Shown here one piece after another: positions 1 through 6,182 of a DNA stretch of 6,936 nucleotides. The stretch covers positions 11,887-18,822 of the forward strand of contig KL569170.1 of the NCBI GenBank assembly GCA_000715635.1. The letters are read 5' to 3'. The position numbers and the translations under genes are program-made. Under the pieces are notes generated by a model. That model was not told the origin of the DNA. It made no database searches and saw nothing but the letters and a program-made list of their open reading frames with translations. Origin of the DNA: Streptomyces violaceus. GTDB taxonomy: Bacteria; Actinomycetota; Actinomycetes; Streptomycetales; Streptomycetaceae. Numbering within the stretch: position 1 is the first letter of the stretch; every line of letters starts with the position of its first letter.

Positions 1-561
1 GCCCTGCCGCAGAAACGTCTCGTGCGTTTCATGGCGAAGGAGTCCGTCTTCCGGCACCGGGTCTCCGGCCCGCTGATGCGCGGCATGAAGCACATCCCCG
101 TGGACCGCAAGCAGGGCGAGACGGCCTACGCGCACGCCCTGGACTCGCTGCGGTCGGGCGAGATCGTCGGGGTCTTCCCGGAGGCCACCATCTCGCAGTC
201 GTTCACGCTGAAGAGCTTCAAGTCGGGCGCCGCGCGCATGGCGCAGGAGGCCGGCGTCCCACTGATCCCGATGGCCGTGTGGGGCACGCAGCGGCTGTGG
301 ACGAAGGGTCACCCCCGCAACTTCAAGCGCAGCCACATCCCCATCACGATCCGGGTCGGCGAGGCGATCGAGGCCTCCCGCGACAAGTACGCGGGTGCGA
401 TCACGCGTCAGCTGCGCGAGCGCGTCCAGGAGCTCCTCGAGGCCGCCCAGCGCGCCTACCCCGTACGCCCGAAGAACCCGGAGGACACCTGGTGGATGCC
501 GGCCCACCTCGGCGGCACGGCACCGACGCCGGAGCAGGTGCGGGCGGCTGAGGCGCACTGA
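1..561 (+). CDS. 1-acyl-sn-glycerol-3-phosphate acyltransferase (PlsC family), 5' end missing
   Basis: The reading frame is open from base 1, so the gene starts upstream of the window; 186 residues and the TGA stop are present. The family transfers an acyl chain to lysophosphatidic acid at the inner membrane face, giving phosphatidic acid for phospholipid synthesis. The visible part matches the second half of the LPLAT fold: MKHIPVDR (about residues 29-36) is the substrate-binding block before the glycerophosphate site, GVFPEATIS (about 57-65) is block III, and GVPLIPMAVWGT (about 85-96) is block IV. The catalytic HX4D block would lie just upstream and cannot be checked. Block III reads FPEAT where most family members have FPEGT; I recall this variant from streptomycete paralogues. 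The C-terminal tail is charged, and I see no membrane segment in the visible part. Actinomycetes have many paralogues, some acting on other lipids, so the exact substrate is uncertain. Confidence 0.9.
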   Translation, partial: ALPQKRLVRFMAKESVFRHRVSGPLMRGMKHIPVDRKQGETAYAHALDSLRSGEIVGVFPEATISQSFTLKSFKSGAARMAQEAGVPLIPMAVWGTQRLWTKGHPRNFKRSHIPITIRVGEAIEASRDKYAGAITRQLRERVQELLEAAQRAYPVRPKNPEDTWWMPAHLGGTAPTPEQVRAAEAH

Positions 562-564
562 CAC

Positions 565-584
565 CCGGGGGCGGTCTGCCCCGG
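565..584. terminator. Possible bidirectional hairpin between convergent genes
   Basis: CCGGGG (565-570) is complementary to CCCCGG (579-584) with an 8-nt loop. It fills much of the 36-nt gap between two convergent stop codons. There is no U-tract on either strand, which is common for streptomycete terminators. Termination is inferred from position and symmetry only; a 6-bp GC stem can occur by chance in such DNA. Confidence 0.35.
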
Positions 585-597
585 CTCGGCTCCCGCC

Positions 598-1170
598 TCA
601 GAGTGCGGTGGGGAGTGTCTGCCACAAGTGGGGCCGGTCGCGGGCCGATGTGAGGGTGTCGAGCACGACCGGGTGCGGCGCGGCATACAGGACCGGACAA
701 TCCCTTTCACCGGACGCCGTATCGGGTGTGAAGGCGAGCCGTTCGCCGTCGAGGGAGAACCGCGCGTCCACACCCGGCTTGTTGCCCCGCGGGTCCTGCC
801 GGTGCCACGCGCCGTCGAACCGCACGGCAACCAGACCGTGCACCACCTCCAGCTCCTGGTAGCACAGGGCCGTCGGGATGTCCTCGGCCCGCAGCAGCGC
901 CGCGAGCGCGTGGGCCTTGGCGTAGCAGATGCCGGTGCGCTGTTCCAGGACGTCGGAGGCGCGCCAGGTGACGCGGGGATCGCCCGAGTCCTGCGAGTGC
1001 GGGATGGTGTCACGCACGAATGCGAAGGCCACTCCCGCATACTCATACGAGTTCGCCACGCCCTCGGCCAGCTTGGCCGCCGTTCCGCGAACGAGCGGAT
1101 GGTGATGGTCGATCACCTCGTCAGCGGCCAAGTAGGCGGAGAGGTCTGAGTCTTCCTGGATCAGCTGCAT
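598..1170 (-). CDS. Transglutaminase-like domain protein (cysteine-protease fold)
   Basis: This 190-aa protein has the bacterial transglutaminase-like core. RTGICYAKAHALAALLRA places the nucleophile at Cys82 at the start of a helix, HGLVAVRF gives His111, and HRQDPRGN gives Asp126, in the order and spacing expected of a Cys-His-Asp triad. Such domains in bacteria act as proteases or amidases, or crosslink proteins; the substrate here is unknown. There is no signal peptide or membrane segment, so it is probably cytoplasmic. The frame stays open upstream to 1356, but that extension crosses the divergent control region and overlaps the start of the opposite gene. I start at the ATG at 1168-1170 because the family-like sequence MQLIQEDSDLSAYL begins there and a promoter sits just upstream. 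No Shine-Dalgarno sequence precedes this ATG. The gene faces the acyltransferase tail-to-tail and appears to be a single-gene unit. Confidence 0.85.
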   Translation of the reverse strand: MQLIQEDSDLSAYLAADEVIDHHHPLVRGTAAKLAEGVANSYEYAGVAFAFVRDTIPHSQDSGDPRVTWRASDVLEQRTGICYAKAHALAALLRAEDIPTALCYQELEVVHGLVAVRFDGAWHRQDPRGNKPGVDARFSLDGERLAFTPDTASGERDCPVLYAAPHPVVLDTLTSARDRPHLWQTLPTAL

Positions 1171-1178
1171 GCAGGCAG

Positions 1179-1208
1179 AGCATAGGGACGAGATCACCCA
1201 CGGGTCAA
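1179..1208 (-). promoter_or_regulatory. Putative housekeeping promoter of the transglutaminase-like gene
   Basis: On the minus strand, TTGACC (1208-1203) is a good -35 and TATGCT (1184-1179) a plausible -10, with an 18-nt spacer, resembling HrdB promoters. The predicted start point is about 1172-1170, on or beside the A of the ATG at 1170, which would give a leaderless mRNA and fits the missing ribosome site. The -35 overlaps an inverted repeat, GGTCA (1203-1207) and TGACC (1221-1225), that could be an operator. The remaining DNA up to the opposite gene (1226-1332) shows only a locally AT-richer patch at 1226-1236; I could not fix a convincing promoter for the plus-strand gene. Confidence 0.45.
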
Positions 1209-1332
1209 TGCATTTTCGAGTGACCGTATATCTATGCAGCATCGGAAGAACGGCTGAACACCGCCGCAACCACCTGCCCGACCACAACCCTTCCCCCGCG
1301 CCACCGGTCCCGGCCTCCGCGGATCTGTCACT

Positions 1333-1339
1333 AGGGGGA
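1333..1339 (+). promoter_or_regulatory. Ribosome binding site of the secreted-protein gene
   Basis: AGGGGGA lies 4 nt before the ATG at 1344, with the G-rich core 5-9 nt upstream. It supports that ATG as the start, in agreement with the signal peptide that begins there. Confidence 0.7.
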
Positions 1340-1343
1340 ACAC

Positions 1344-2714
1344 ATGAAAGACCCACACCGCCTGCTCGGCACCGCGCTCGTCTCCTGCGCCCTGGCTGCG
1401 ACCGGAGTCGGGGCCGTGCCCGCGTACGCCATGGACAACCAGCTGTGGATCAGCGCACCGTACGAGAAGGTGCTGCCCGGCGCGGACGCGAACGGTGACG
1501 CGCGTGCGCGCACCCTGGCCGTGCAGGTCAGCCGCGATGTCGCCGACGACCGCCTGCCGGCCGGGCAACTGACCGTCGACGTCAGCGAGATCGCCTCGTT
1601 CGCGCGGGTGTCGTGGCCCGCGAACTGCGCGCCCGAGTCCGAGGTCGAGGCGGTCTGCGCCGTCCCGGAGATGCCGGCGGGGACGGACAGCGTGCCGGCC
1701 GCCACGTTCGAACTGCGCGCGCTGCCGGGGGCGGACGTCAGCGCTTCGGGGTACGTGCGCTACTCGGCCACCGCCGGAGAGGCGACGTCCCACCCCGGCG
1801 AGACCCGGGTCGGCGTGGGCAACGAGCCGGACCTCGGGCTCAGCCAGGCCGACCACCAGCGAGACCTCAGACCGGGCTCGCGGACGAGCGTGCGGGCGAC
1901 GCTGTCCAACACCGCGGAGCGCACCCTGCTGTGGCTCAACGCCTCGTACGGGCTGCGATTCACGGAGCGGCACGCGAACTGCGAGTACCGGGAGCACGAA
2001 ACCGGCACCTCCGCCCTGTGCGTGCTGGACGAGGCGGTGGCGCCCGGGCAGCGGTACGCGCTGACGACCGGACTGGGCGTCGGGCGCAAGGCGATGTACG
2101 AGCGGTTCGACCACTCCGTCCATCCCTACTCGGACGAGGCGCTCGCGGAGATGCGCGGCGAGTGGACGTGGACCCGGGGCACGGGGTCCGAGCTCGACCC
2201 GCGTCCGGTGGCCGCAGCCGGGGCCACGGTGGCGGATCCCGACATCGACCCTCAGGACAACTACGGGACCGTCATCCTCGACGCCCTGAACACCGCCGAC
2301 CTGAAGCTCACCGGCAGCAGGGTGAGCGGTGACGCCGGGGACACCGTGACCGCTCGTGTCACCGTGCACAACCGCGGCCCGGCCTGGGTGGCGTCGCTGG
2401 GCGCGGGCGCGGCCGTGGCCACGGTGAGGTTCCGGGCGCCGGAAGGCACCACGGCCGTGAACCTGCCGGAGGAGCGCTGCTGGTCGCTGCCGGAGGAGCC
2501 GGAAGGGGCGGCCGGCACGACCCACTTCTGCCGGACGCCGGTCTACCTGCACGACAAGGCGTCGTACACCTTCGAGATCCCCTTGCGGATCGACCGGGTG
2601 GTGCGCGGGGCACGCACCACCGTCGAGACCCTCAACGACGACCCGGAGCTGTCCATCAGGAAGTTCGACCCGAACCTGCGCAACAACAAAGCGGAGTTCG
2701 CCGTCAACCGATGA
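1344..2714 (+). CDS. Secreted three-domain beta-rich protein of unknown function (DUF11/CARDB-like)
   Basis: I do not recognise a named family for this 456-aa protein. Residues 1-29 form a signal peptide: basic start, hydrophobic core and AYA before Met30, so it is probably exported by Sec. LVSC at 12-15 resembles a lipobox, but it is early in the signal and followed by more hydrophobic sequence, so signal peptidase I is more likely. The rest reads as three beta-sandwich units at about 30-150, 160-290 and 315-456. Each has one cysteine pair: C95/C105, C213/C226 and C379/C396. Unit 3 has the typical opening ADLKLTG...VTARVTVHNRGP and ends in DPNLRNNKAEFAV, as in DUF11/CARDB-type domains; unit 2 opens PDLGLS with VRATLSN. 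There is no LPXTG, C-terminal membrane segment or catalytic motif, so it is probably released and may bind a ligand or a surface. It has its own ribosome site and appears to be a single-gene unit. Confidence 0.8.
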   Translation: MKDPHRLLGTALVSCALAATGVGAVPAYAMDNQLWISAPYEKVLPGADANGDARARTLAVQVSRDVADDRLPAGQLTVDVSEIASFARVSWPANCAPESEVEAVCAVPEMPAGTDSVPAATFELRALPGADVSASGYVRYSATAGEATSHPGETRVGVGNEPDLGLSQADHQRDLRPGSRTSVRATLSNTAERTLLWLNASYGLRFTERHANCEYREHETGTSALCVLDEAVAPGQRYALTTGLGVGRKAMYERFDHSVHPYSDEALAEMRGEWTWTRGTGSELDPRPVAAAGATVADPDIDPQDNYGTVILDALNTADLKLTGSRVSGDAGDTVTARVTVHNRGPAWVASLGAGAAVATVRFRAPEGTTAVNLPEERCWSLPEEPEGAAGTTHFCRTPVYLHDKASYTFEIPLRIDRVVRGARTTVETLNDDPELSIRKFDPNLRNNKAEFAVNR

Positions 2715-2724
2715 CCAGCACGGG

Positions 2725-3795
2725 TCAGCGGGCCATCTCCTCCTTCAGGGCCGCCACGAACCTCTCCACGTCCTCCTCGGTCGTGTCATAGGCGCACATC
2801 CAGCGGACGTCGCCCGCGGCCTCGTCCCAGAAGTAGAAGCGGAACCGCTTCTGCAGGCGCTCGCTCACCTCGTGCGGCAGGCGGGCGAACACCACGTTGG
2901 CCTGCACGGGGTAGAGGATCTCCACCCCGTGCACGGCGCGTACGCCCTCGGCGAGGCGCCGGCCCATCTCGTTGGCGTGCCGGGCGTTGCGCAGCCACAG
3001 GTCCCGGGCGAACAGAGCCTCCAGCTGCACCGACACGAAGCGCATCTTGGAGGCGAGCTGCATGGACAGCTTGCGCAAGTGCTTCATGTGACTGACGGCG
3101 TCCTGGTTGAGGACGACGACGGCCTCGCCGAACAGGGCGCCGTTCTTCGTGCCGCCCAGCGAGAGGAGGTCGACGCCGGCGGCGTTGGTGAGCGTCCGCA
3201 TCGGGACGTTCAGGGTGGCGGCGGCGTTGGCCAGCCGGGAGCCGTCCAGGTGCACCTTCATGCCGTGCGCGTGGGCGTGCTCGCAGATGGCGCGTATCTC
3301 GTCCGGCGTGTAGACCGTGCCCAGCTCGGTGGCCTGGGCGATCGAGACGACCTGCGGCATCGCGCGGTGCTCGTCGTCCCAGCCGTACGCCTGCCGGTCG
3401 ATCAGCTCGGGCGTGAGCTTGCCGTCCGGCGTGGGCACGGTGAGCAGTTTCAGGCCGCCGACCCGTTCGGGAGCCCCGCACTCGTCGACGTTGATGTGCG
3501 CGCTCTCGGCACAGATCACCGCGCCCCAGCGGTCGGTGACCGCCTGGAGGGCGACGACGTTCGCTCCGGTGCCGTTGAAGACCGGGAACGCCTCGGCCGT
3601 GGGGCCGAAGTGGCTGCGGACGACGCTCTGGAGGTTCTCGGTGTACGCGTCCTCGCCGTACGAGACCTGGTGCCCGCCGTTGGCCAGGGCCAGCGCGGCG
3701 AGCACCTCCGGGTGGGCGCCGGCGTAGTTGTCGCTGGCGAAACCGCGGACTTCCGGGTCGTGATGGCGGCGCGCGTCGGTCTTCGGCGGGTTCAC
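2725..3795 (-). CDS. Threonine aldolase-like PLP enzyme (low-specificity / phenylserine aldolase type)
   Basis: This 356-aa fold-type I PLP enzyme belongs to the threonine aldolase/beta-eliminating lyase family, which cleaves beta-hydroxy-alpha-amino acids to glycine and an aldehyde, or runs the reverse. Landmarks are SDNYAG (21-26) at the N-terminus, His100 in AESAHI (stacks on PLP), Asp184 and Arg187 in HLDGSRLAN (ring nitrogen and phosphate/substrate), and Lys217 in SLGGTKNG, the Schiff-base lysine. GGTKNG rather than SKGL groups it with the Pseudomonas low-specificity and phenylserine aldolases as I recall them, not with E. coli LtaE. Length is normal. The frame is open upstream to 4032, but only GTG 3793-3795 is credible: it overlaps the SDR stop as GTGA and leaves a normal N-terminus. 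GAGAAG just upstream is a weak ribosome site, so translation is probably coupled to the SDR. Cytoplasmic. The real substrate aldehyde is unknown and may not be acetaldehyde. Confidence 0.88.
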   Translation of the reverse strand: MNPPKTDARRHHDPEVRGFASDNYAGAHPEVLAALALANGGHQVSYGEDAYTENLQSVVRSHFGPTAEAFPVFNGTGANVVALQAVTDRWGAVICAESAHINVDECGAPERVGGLKLLTVPTPDGKLTPELIDRQAYGWDDEHRAMPQVVSIAQATELGTVYTPDEIRAICEHAHAHGMKVHLDGSRLANAAATLNVPMRTLTNAAGVDLLSLGGTKNGALFGEAVVVLNQDAVSHMKHLRKLSMQLASKMRFVSVQLEALFARDLWLRNARHANEMGRRLAEGVRAVHGVEILYPVQANVVFARLPHEVSERLQKRFRFYFWDEAAGDVRWMCAYDTTEEDVERFVAALKEEMAR

Positions 3796-4541
3796 GGCTT
3801 CTCGGTGAGCCACAGACGGTTTCCGTTCACTTCGGCGGCGGGCTTGTCCCAGACACCCACGACGGCTTCGGCCAGGTCCTTGACGTCGGTGAAGCCCGCG
3901 AACTTCGCGTTGGGTCGCTCGGCGCGCATCGCGTCGTGCACCAGCGCCTTCACCACCAGGATGGCAGCCGCCGAGGTCGGGCCCTCGGTGCCCCCGGCCT
4001 TGCGGAAGTAGTCGGCCATGGCCAGCGTCCACGCCTCGGCCGCCGCCTTGCCGGCGGCGTAGGCGGCGTTGCCCGCGGTGGGCTTGCTGGCGCCCGCGGC
4101 GCTGATCAGCACGTACCGGCCGCGGTCGCTGCGCTGGAGTGCCTCGTGGAAGGCGAGGGACGTGTGCTGCACGGTGCGTACCAGCAGCATCTCCAGGAAG
4201 TCCCAGTCGTCGAGGCTGGTCCTGGTGAAGGTCTCACTCCCGCGCCAGCCGCCGACCAGGTGGACCAGGCCGTCGACGCGGCCGAAGTCCTTCTCGATGC
4301 GGGTGGCCCAGTCGTGAGTCGCCCGCAGGTCGAGCAGATCGACCGTGTCACCGGTGACGGTGGCGCCGCCGGTCGCGTAGCTGGCCGCGTCCACCGCCTC
4401 CGCCAGCCGCTCCGGGTCGTTGTCCGAGCCGATGACGGTCGCACCCGCCTCGGCCAGTTTGAGCAGCGCGGCCCGGCCCGCGGGTCCACCCGCTCCGGCC
4501 ACCGCGATCACCGCACCGCTGAGCGCCCCGTTCCCCGCCAT
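3792..4541 (-). CDS. Divergent short-chain dehydrogenase/reductase (SDR) family protein
   Basis: This 249-aa protein has an SDR Rossmann fold of normal length. A glycine-rich loop, AVAGAGGPAGRAAL (13-26), follows the first strand; an acidic residue, Asp40 in GSDND, ends the second and hints at NAD(H); Asp69/Asp71 lie at the adenine pocket. Ser147 in LISAAG and Tyr161/Lys165 in YAAGK supply three of the four usual catalytic residues. Three features are unusual: HLVGGW (94-99) replaces NNAG, the Asn seven residues after Trp113 is Leu120, and VK replaces the PG motif after the active site (VVKAL, 196-200). It may thus be a specialised reductase/dehydrogenase or a non-catalytic relative. The substrate is unknown. 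A GTG at 4586 overlaps the upstream stop, but I prefer ATG 4541 because a perfect AGGAGG precedes it. It is the middle gene of the operon, 41 nt after the DUF6421-like gene and overlapping the aldolase gene by 4 nt. Confidence 0.87.
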   Translation of the reverse strand: MAGNGALSGAVIAVAGAGGPAGRAALLKLAEAGATVIGSDNDPERLAEAVDAASYATGGATVTGDTVDLLDLRATHDWATRIEKDFGRVDGLVHLVGGWRGSETFTRTSLDDWDFLEMLLVRTVQHTSLAFHEALQRSDRGRYVLISAAGASKPTAGNAAYAAGKAAAEAWTLAMADYFRKAGGTEGPTSAAAILVVKALVHDAMRAERPNAKFAGFTDVKDLAEAVVGVWDKPAAEVNGNRLWLTEKP

Positions 4542-4549
4542 GATCTTCG

Positions 4550-4555
4550 CCTCCT
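4550..4555 (-). promoter_or_regulatory. Strong ribosome binding site deciding the SDR start
   Basis: AGGAGG on the minus strand lies 8 nt before the ATG at 4541. It is inside the extra 15 codons that the alternative GTG at 4586 would add, which argues that those codons are untranslated leader and that the SDR can initiate independently of the upstream gene. Confidence 0.75.
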
Positions 4556-4582
4556 GTGCAGTGGTCCTGGTGTCGCGGTCGC

Positions 4583-5980
4583 TCACGCGGCGATCCGCTC
4601 GGCGCTGTCCGCCGTGATGCCCTTGGTGGAGGCGATCACGTTCTTCAGCTTCTTGGACAGTGCCTCATAGAACATGCTCAGCGGAAACTCGTCCGGAAGC
4701 ACGTCATCGACGAGTTTGCGCGGCGGCTGCGTCACGTCCAGGGCCTCGGGACCCTTGGCCCACTTCGAGCCCGGGTGCGGGGAGAGGTACGTGGAGACCA
4801 GCTCGTATCCGGCGAACCAGTGGACGAGCTTGGGGCGGTCGATGCCGTCGCGGTACAGCTGCTCGATCTCGGCGCACAGCTGGTTGGTGACCTGCGGGGC
4901 ACGCTCCCAGTCGATGGTCAGCTTGTTGTCGGTCCAGCGGACGACGTCGTGTTTGTGCAGGTAGGCGAAGAGGAGCTGGCCGCCGAGGCCGTCGTAGTTG
5001 CGCACGCGCTCGCCGGTGACCGGGAAGCGGAACATCCGGTCCAAGAGCACCGCGACCTGCACGTCACGGGCCTGCGGGACGCCCTCTGCGGACAGCTTCA
5101 CGGCCTCCCTGAAGGCGGTGAGGTCGCAGCGCAGCTCCTCCAGGCCGTACATCCAGAACGGCTGCCGCTGCTTGATCATGAACGGGTCGAACGGCAGGTC
5201 GCCATGGCTGTGGGTGCGGTCGTGGACCATGTCCCACAGGACGAACGCCTCCTCGCAGCGCTTCTGGTCGTGGACCATCGCGGCGACGTCCTCGGGCAGC
5301 TCAAGGCCCAGGATGTCGACCGCGGCGTCGGTCACCCGGCGGAAGCGGGCGGCCTCGCGGTCGCAGAAGATGCCGCCCCAGCTGAACCGTTCGGGTGCCT
5401 CGCGCACGGCGATGGTCTCGGGGAACAGGACGGCGGAGTTGGTGTCGTAGCCGGCCGTGAAGTCCTCGAACTTGATGCCGCAGAACAGCGGATTGTCGTA
5501 GCGGGTGCGCTCCAGTTCGGACAGCCAGTCCGGCCAGACCATGCGCAGGACGACCGCTTCGAGGTTGCGGTCGGGGTTGCCGTTCTGCGTGTACATCGGG
5601 AAGACGACCAGGTGCTGGAGGCCGTCCGCGCGGCTCGCGGCGGGCTGGAAGGCCAGCAGGGAGTCGAGGAAGTCGGGCACCTCGAAGCCGCCGTCGGCCC
5701 ACCGGCGCAGGTCCTTGACCAGGGCCTCGTGGTAGGCGGCGTCGTGCGGGAGCAGCGGGGAGAGCTCCAGCACCGCGTCGGCGGCCCGGCGGACGGCCAG
5801 CTCGGCGTCGGCCGGGTCCGGCGCGCCCTCGGTGTCGAAGTCGATCGACCCGTCCTTGGACTGCCATGGCCGGATCCGCTCCACGGCATCCTTGAGCACG
5901 GGCCATGCCGGGTGCTCCACCACCCTGGCCACGGGAGGAACCAGGTCCTCCGAACCCACCTGCACAAGAATTTCCGTCAT
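4583..5980 (-). CDS. Uncharacterised DUF6421-like protein with a possible metal site
   Basis: This 465-aa protein matches, from memory, the uncharacterised actinobacterial family DUF6421; no function is established to my knowledge. It has no signal peptide or membrane segment. It is rich in Trp, Phe, Asp and His, as expected of a globular cytoplasmic enzyme. The most striking segment is HDRTHSHGDLPFDPF (253-267), with His253, His257 and His259, followed by EELRCD (281-286) at the start of a helix. HDxxH plus a Glu pair about 24 residues on resembles the two zinc-binding motifs of gluzincin peptidases; EExRxD is close to the second motif of M49 dipeptidyl peptidase III. Asp254 stands where those enzymes have the catalytic Glu, so peptidase activity is doubtful. 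Other His/Asp clusters are HD 237-238 and HKHD 342-345. AAGGTGG just before ATG 5980 supports this start; an in-frame GTG at 6028 is an alternative that adds 16 residues. It is the first gene of the operon. Confidence 0.8.
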   Translation of the reverse strand: MTEILVQVGSEDLVPPVARVVEHPAWPVLKDAVERIRPWQSKDGSIDFDTEGAPDPADAELAVRRAADAVLELSPLLPHDAAYHEALVKDLRRWADGGFEVPDFLDSLLAFQPAASRADGLQHLVVFPMYTQNGNPDRNLEAVVLRMVWPDWLSELERTRYDNPLFCGIKFEDFTAGYDTNSAVLFPETIAVREAPERFSWGGIFCDREAARFRRVTDAAVDILGLELPEDVAAMVHDQKRCEEAFVLWDMVHDRTHSHGDLPFDPFMIKQRQPFWMYGLEELRCDLTAFREAVKLSAEGVPQARDVQVAVLLDRMFRFPVTGERVRNYDGLGGQLLFAYLHKHDVVRWTDNKLTIDWERAPQVTNQLCAEIEQLYRDGIDRPKLVHWFAGYELVSTYLSPHPGSKWAKGPEALDVTQPPRKLVDDVLPDEFPLSMFYEALSKKLKNVIASTKGITADSAERIAA

Positions 5981-6015
5981 GTCCCACCTTCCACGGGAGA
6001 ATCTCGCGTACCCAG

Positions 6016-6045
6016 ACCGTATACACACGAGGTTCCTCCCAGCAA
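6016..6045 (-). promoter_or_regulatory. Candidate promoter of the three-gene operon
   Basis: On the minus strand, TTGCTG (6045-6040) and TACGGT (6021-6016) are spaced by 18 nt, a fair HrdB-like pair. It predicts a start near 6009 and a leader of about 30 nt to ATG 5980. A second -10-like GATAAT (6066-6061) lies upstream in the only AT-rich patch but lacks a recognisable -35. Confidence 0.3.
6026..6039 (-). promoter_or_regulatory. Alternative ribosome site and GTG start for the DUF6421-like gene
   Basis: GGAGG (6039-6035) stands 6 nt before GTG (6028-6026), which is in frame with the gene 16 codons upstream of ATG 5980. The spacing is ideal, so either start could be used. The extra residues are Arg-rich and do not look like part of the fold, and the candidate promoter at 6016-6045 would start transcription downstream of this GTG. 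Confidence 0.35.
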
Positions 6046-6141
6046 GGGCGAGCTCGGGAAATTATCCTGCCTCACCCTGGCCCTCGCCGCATTTCTTCCT
6101 GCCGGCCCTGCTTGTGCCCGGATGTACGCCGACCATGCCCT

Positions 6142-6159
6142 CGCCCTCTGCACAGGGCG
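6142..6159. repeat. 18-bp dyad in the divergent intergenic region, possible operator
   Basis: CGCCCT (6142-6147) and AGGGCG (6154-6159) are perfect inverted arms, and the central TGCA continues the symmetry, so 8 of 9 base pairs match about the centre. It lies between the operon and the phosphodiesterase gene, overlaps the position of a weak -35 for the latter, and has the size of a dimeric repressor site. I recognise no known regulator consensus. Confidence 0.4.
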
Positions 6160-6176
6160 GGTGCAGGCGATACGGT
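6148..6176 (+). promoter_or_regulatory. Weak candidate promoter of the phosphodiesterase gene
   Basis: TACGGT (6171-6176) is an acceptable -10, identical to the one proposed for the divergent operon. CTGCAC (6148-6153), 17 nt upstream, is a poor -35 and lies inside the dyad. It predicts a start near 6183 and a leader of about 48 nt. Low certainty. Confidence 0.2.
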
Positions 6177-6182
6177 CCAGGT

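Noticed and set aside
1171..1356. N-terminal extension of the transglutaminase-like protein
   Set aside because: It would cover the divergent promoter region and overlap the first codons of the opposite gene, and it shows no family-like sequence.
1194..2552. Long open frame of 452 codons on the minus strand
   Set aside because: It is the antisense shadow of the secreted-protein gene, with a low-complexity Arg/Gly/Pro-rich translation and no domain; the plus strand has a signal peptide, ribosome site and domain structure.
2872..4011. Open frame of 379 codons on the plus strand
   Set aside because: It is antisense to the aldolase and SDR genes, both of which carry clear active-site motifs on the minus strand.
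3796..4032. N-terminal extension of the aldolase frame into the SDR gene
   Set aside because: The extra residues are Arg/Gly-rich, overlap well-defined SDR coding sequence, and the GTGA overlap start gives a normal N-terminus.
6061..6081. Possible iron box (DmdR/IdeR-type) on the minus strand
   Set aside because: Only one half (GGTGAGGC) resembles the consensus; the other half does not match, leaving about 8 of 19 positions.
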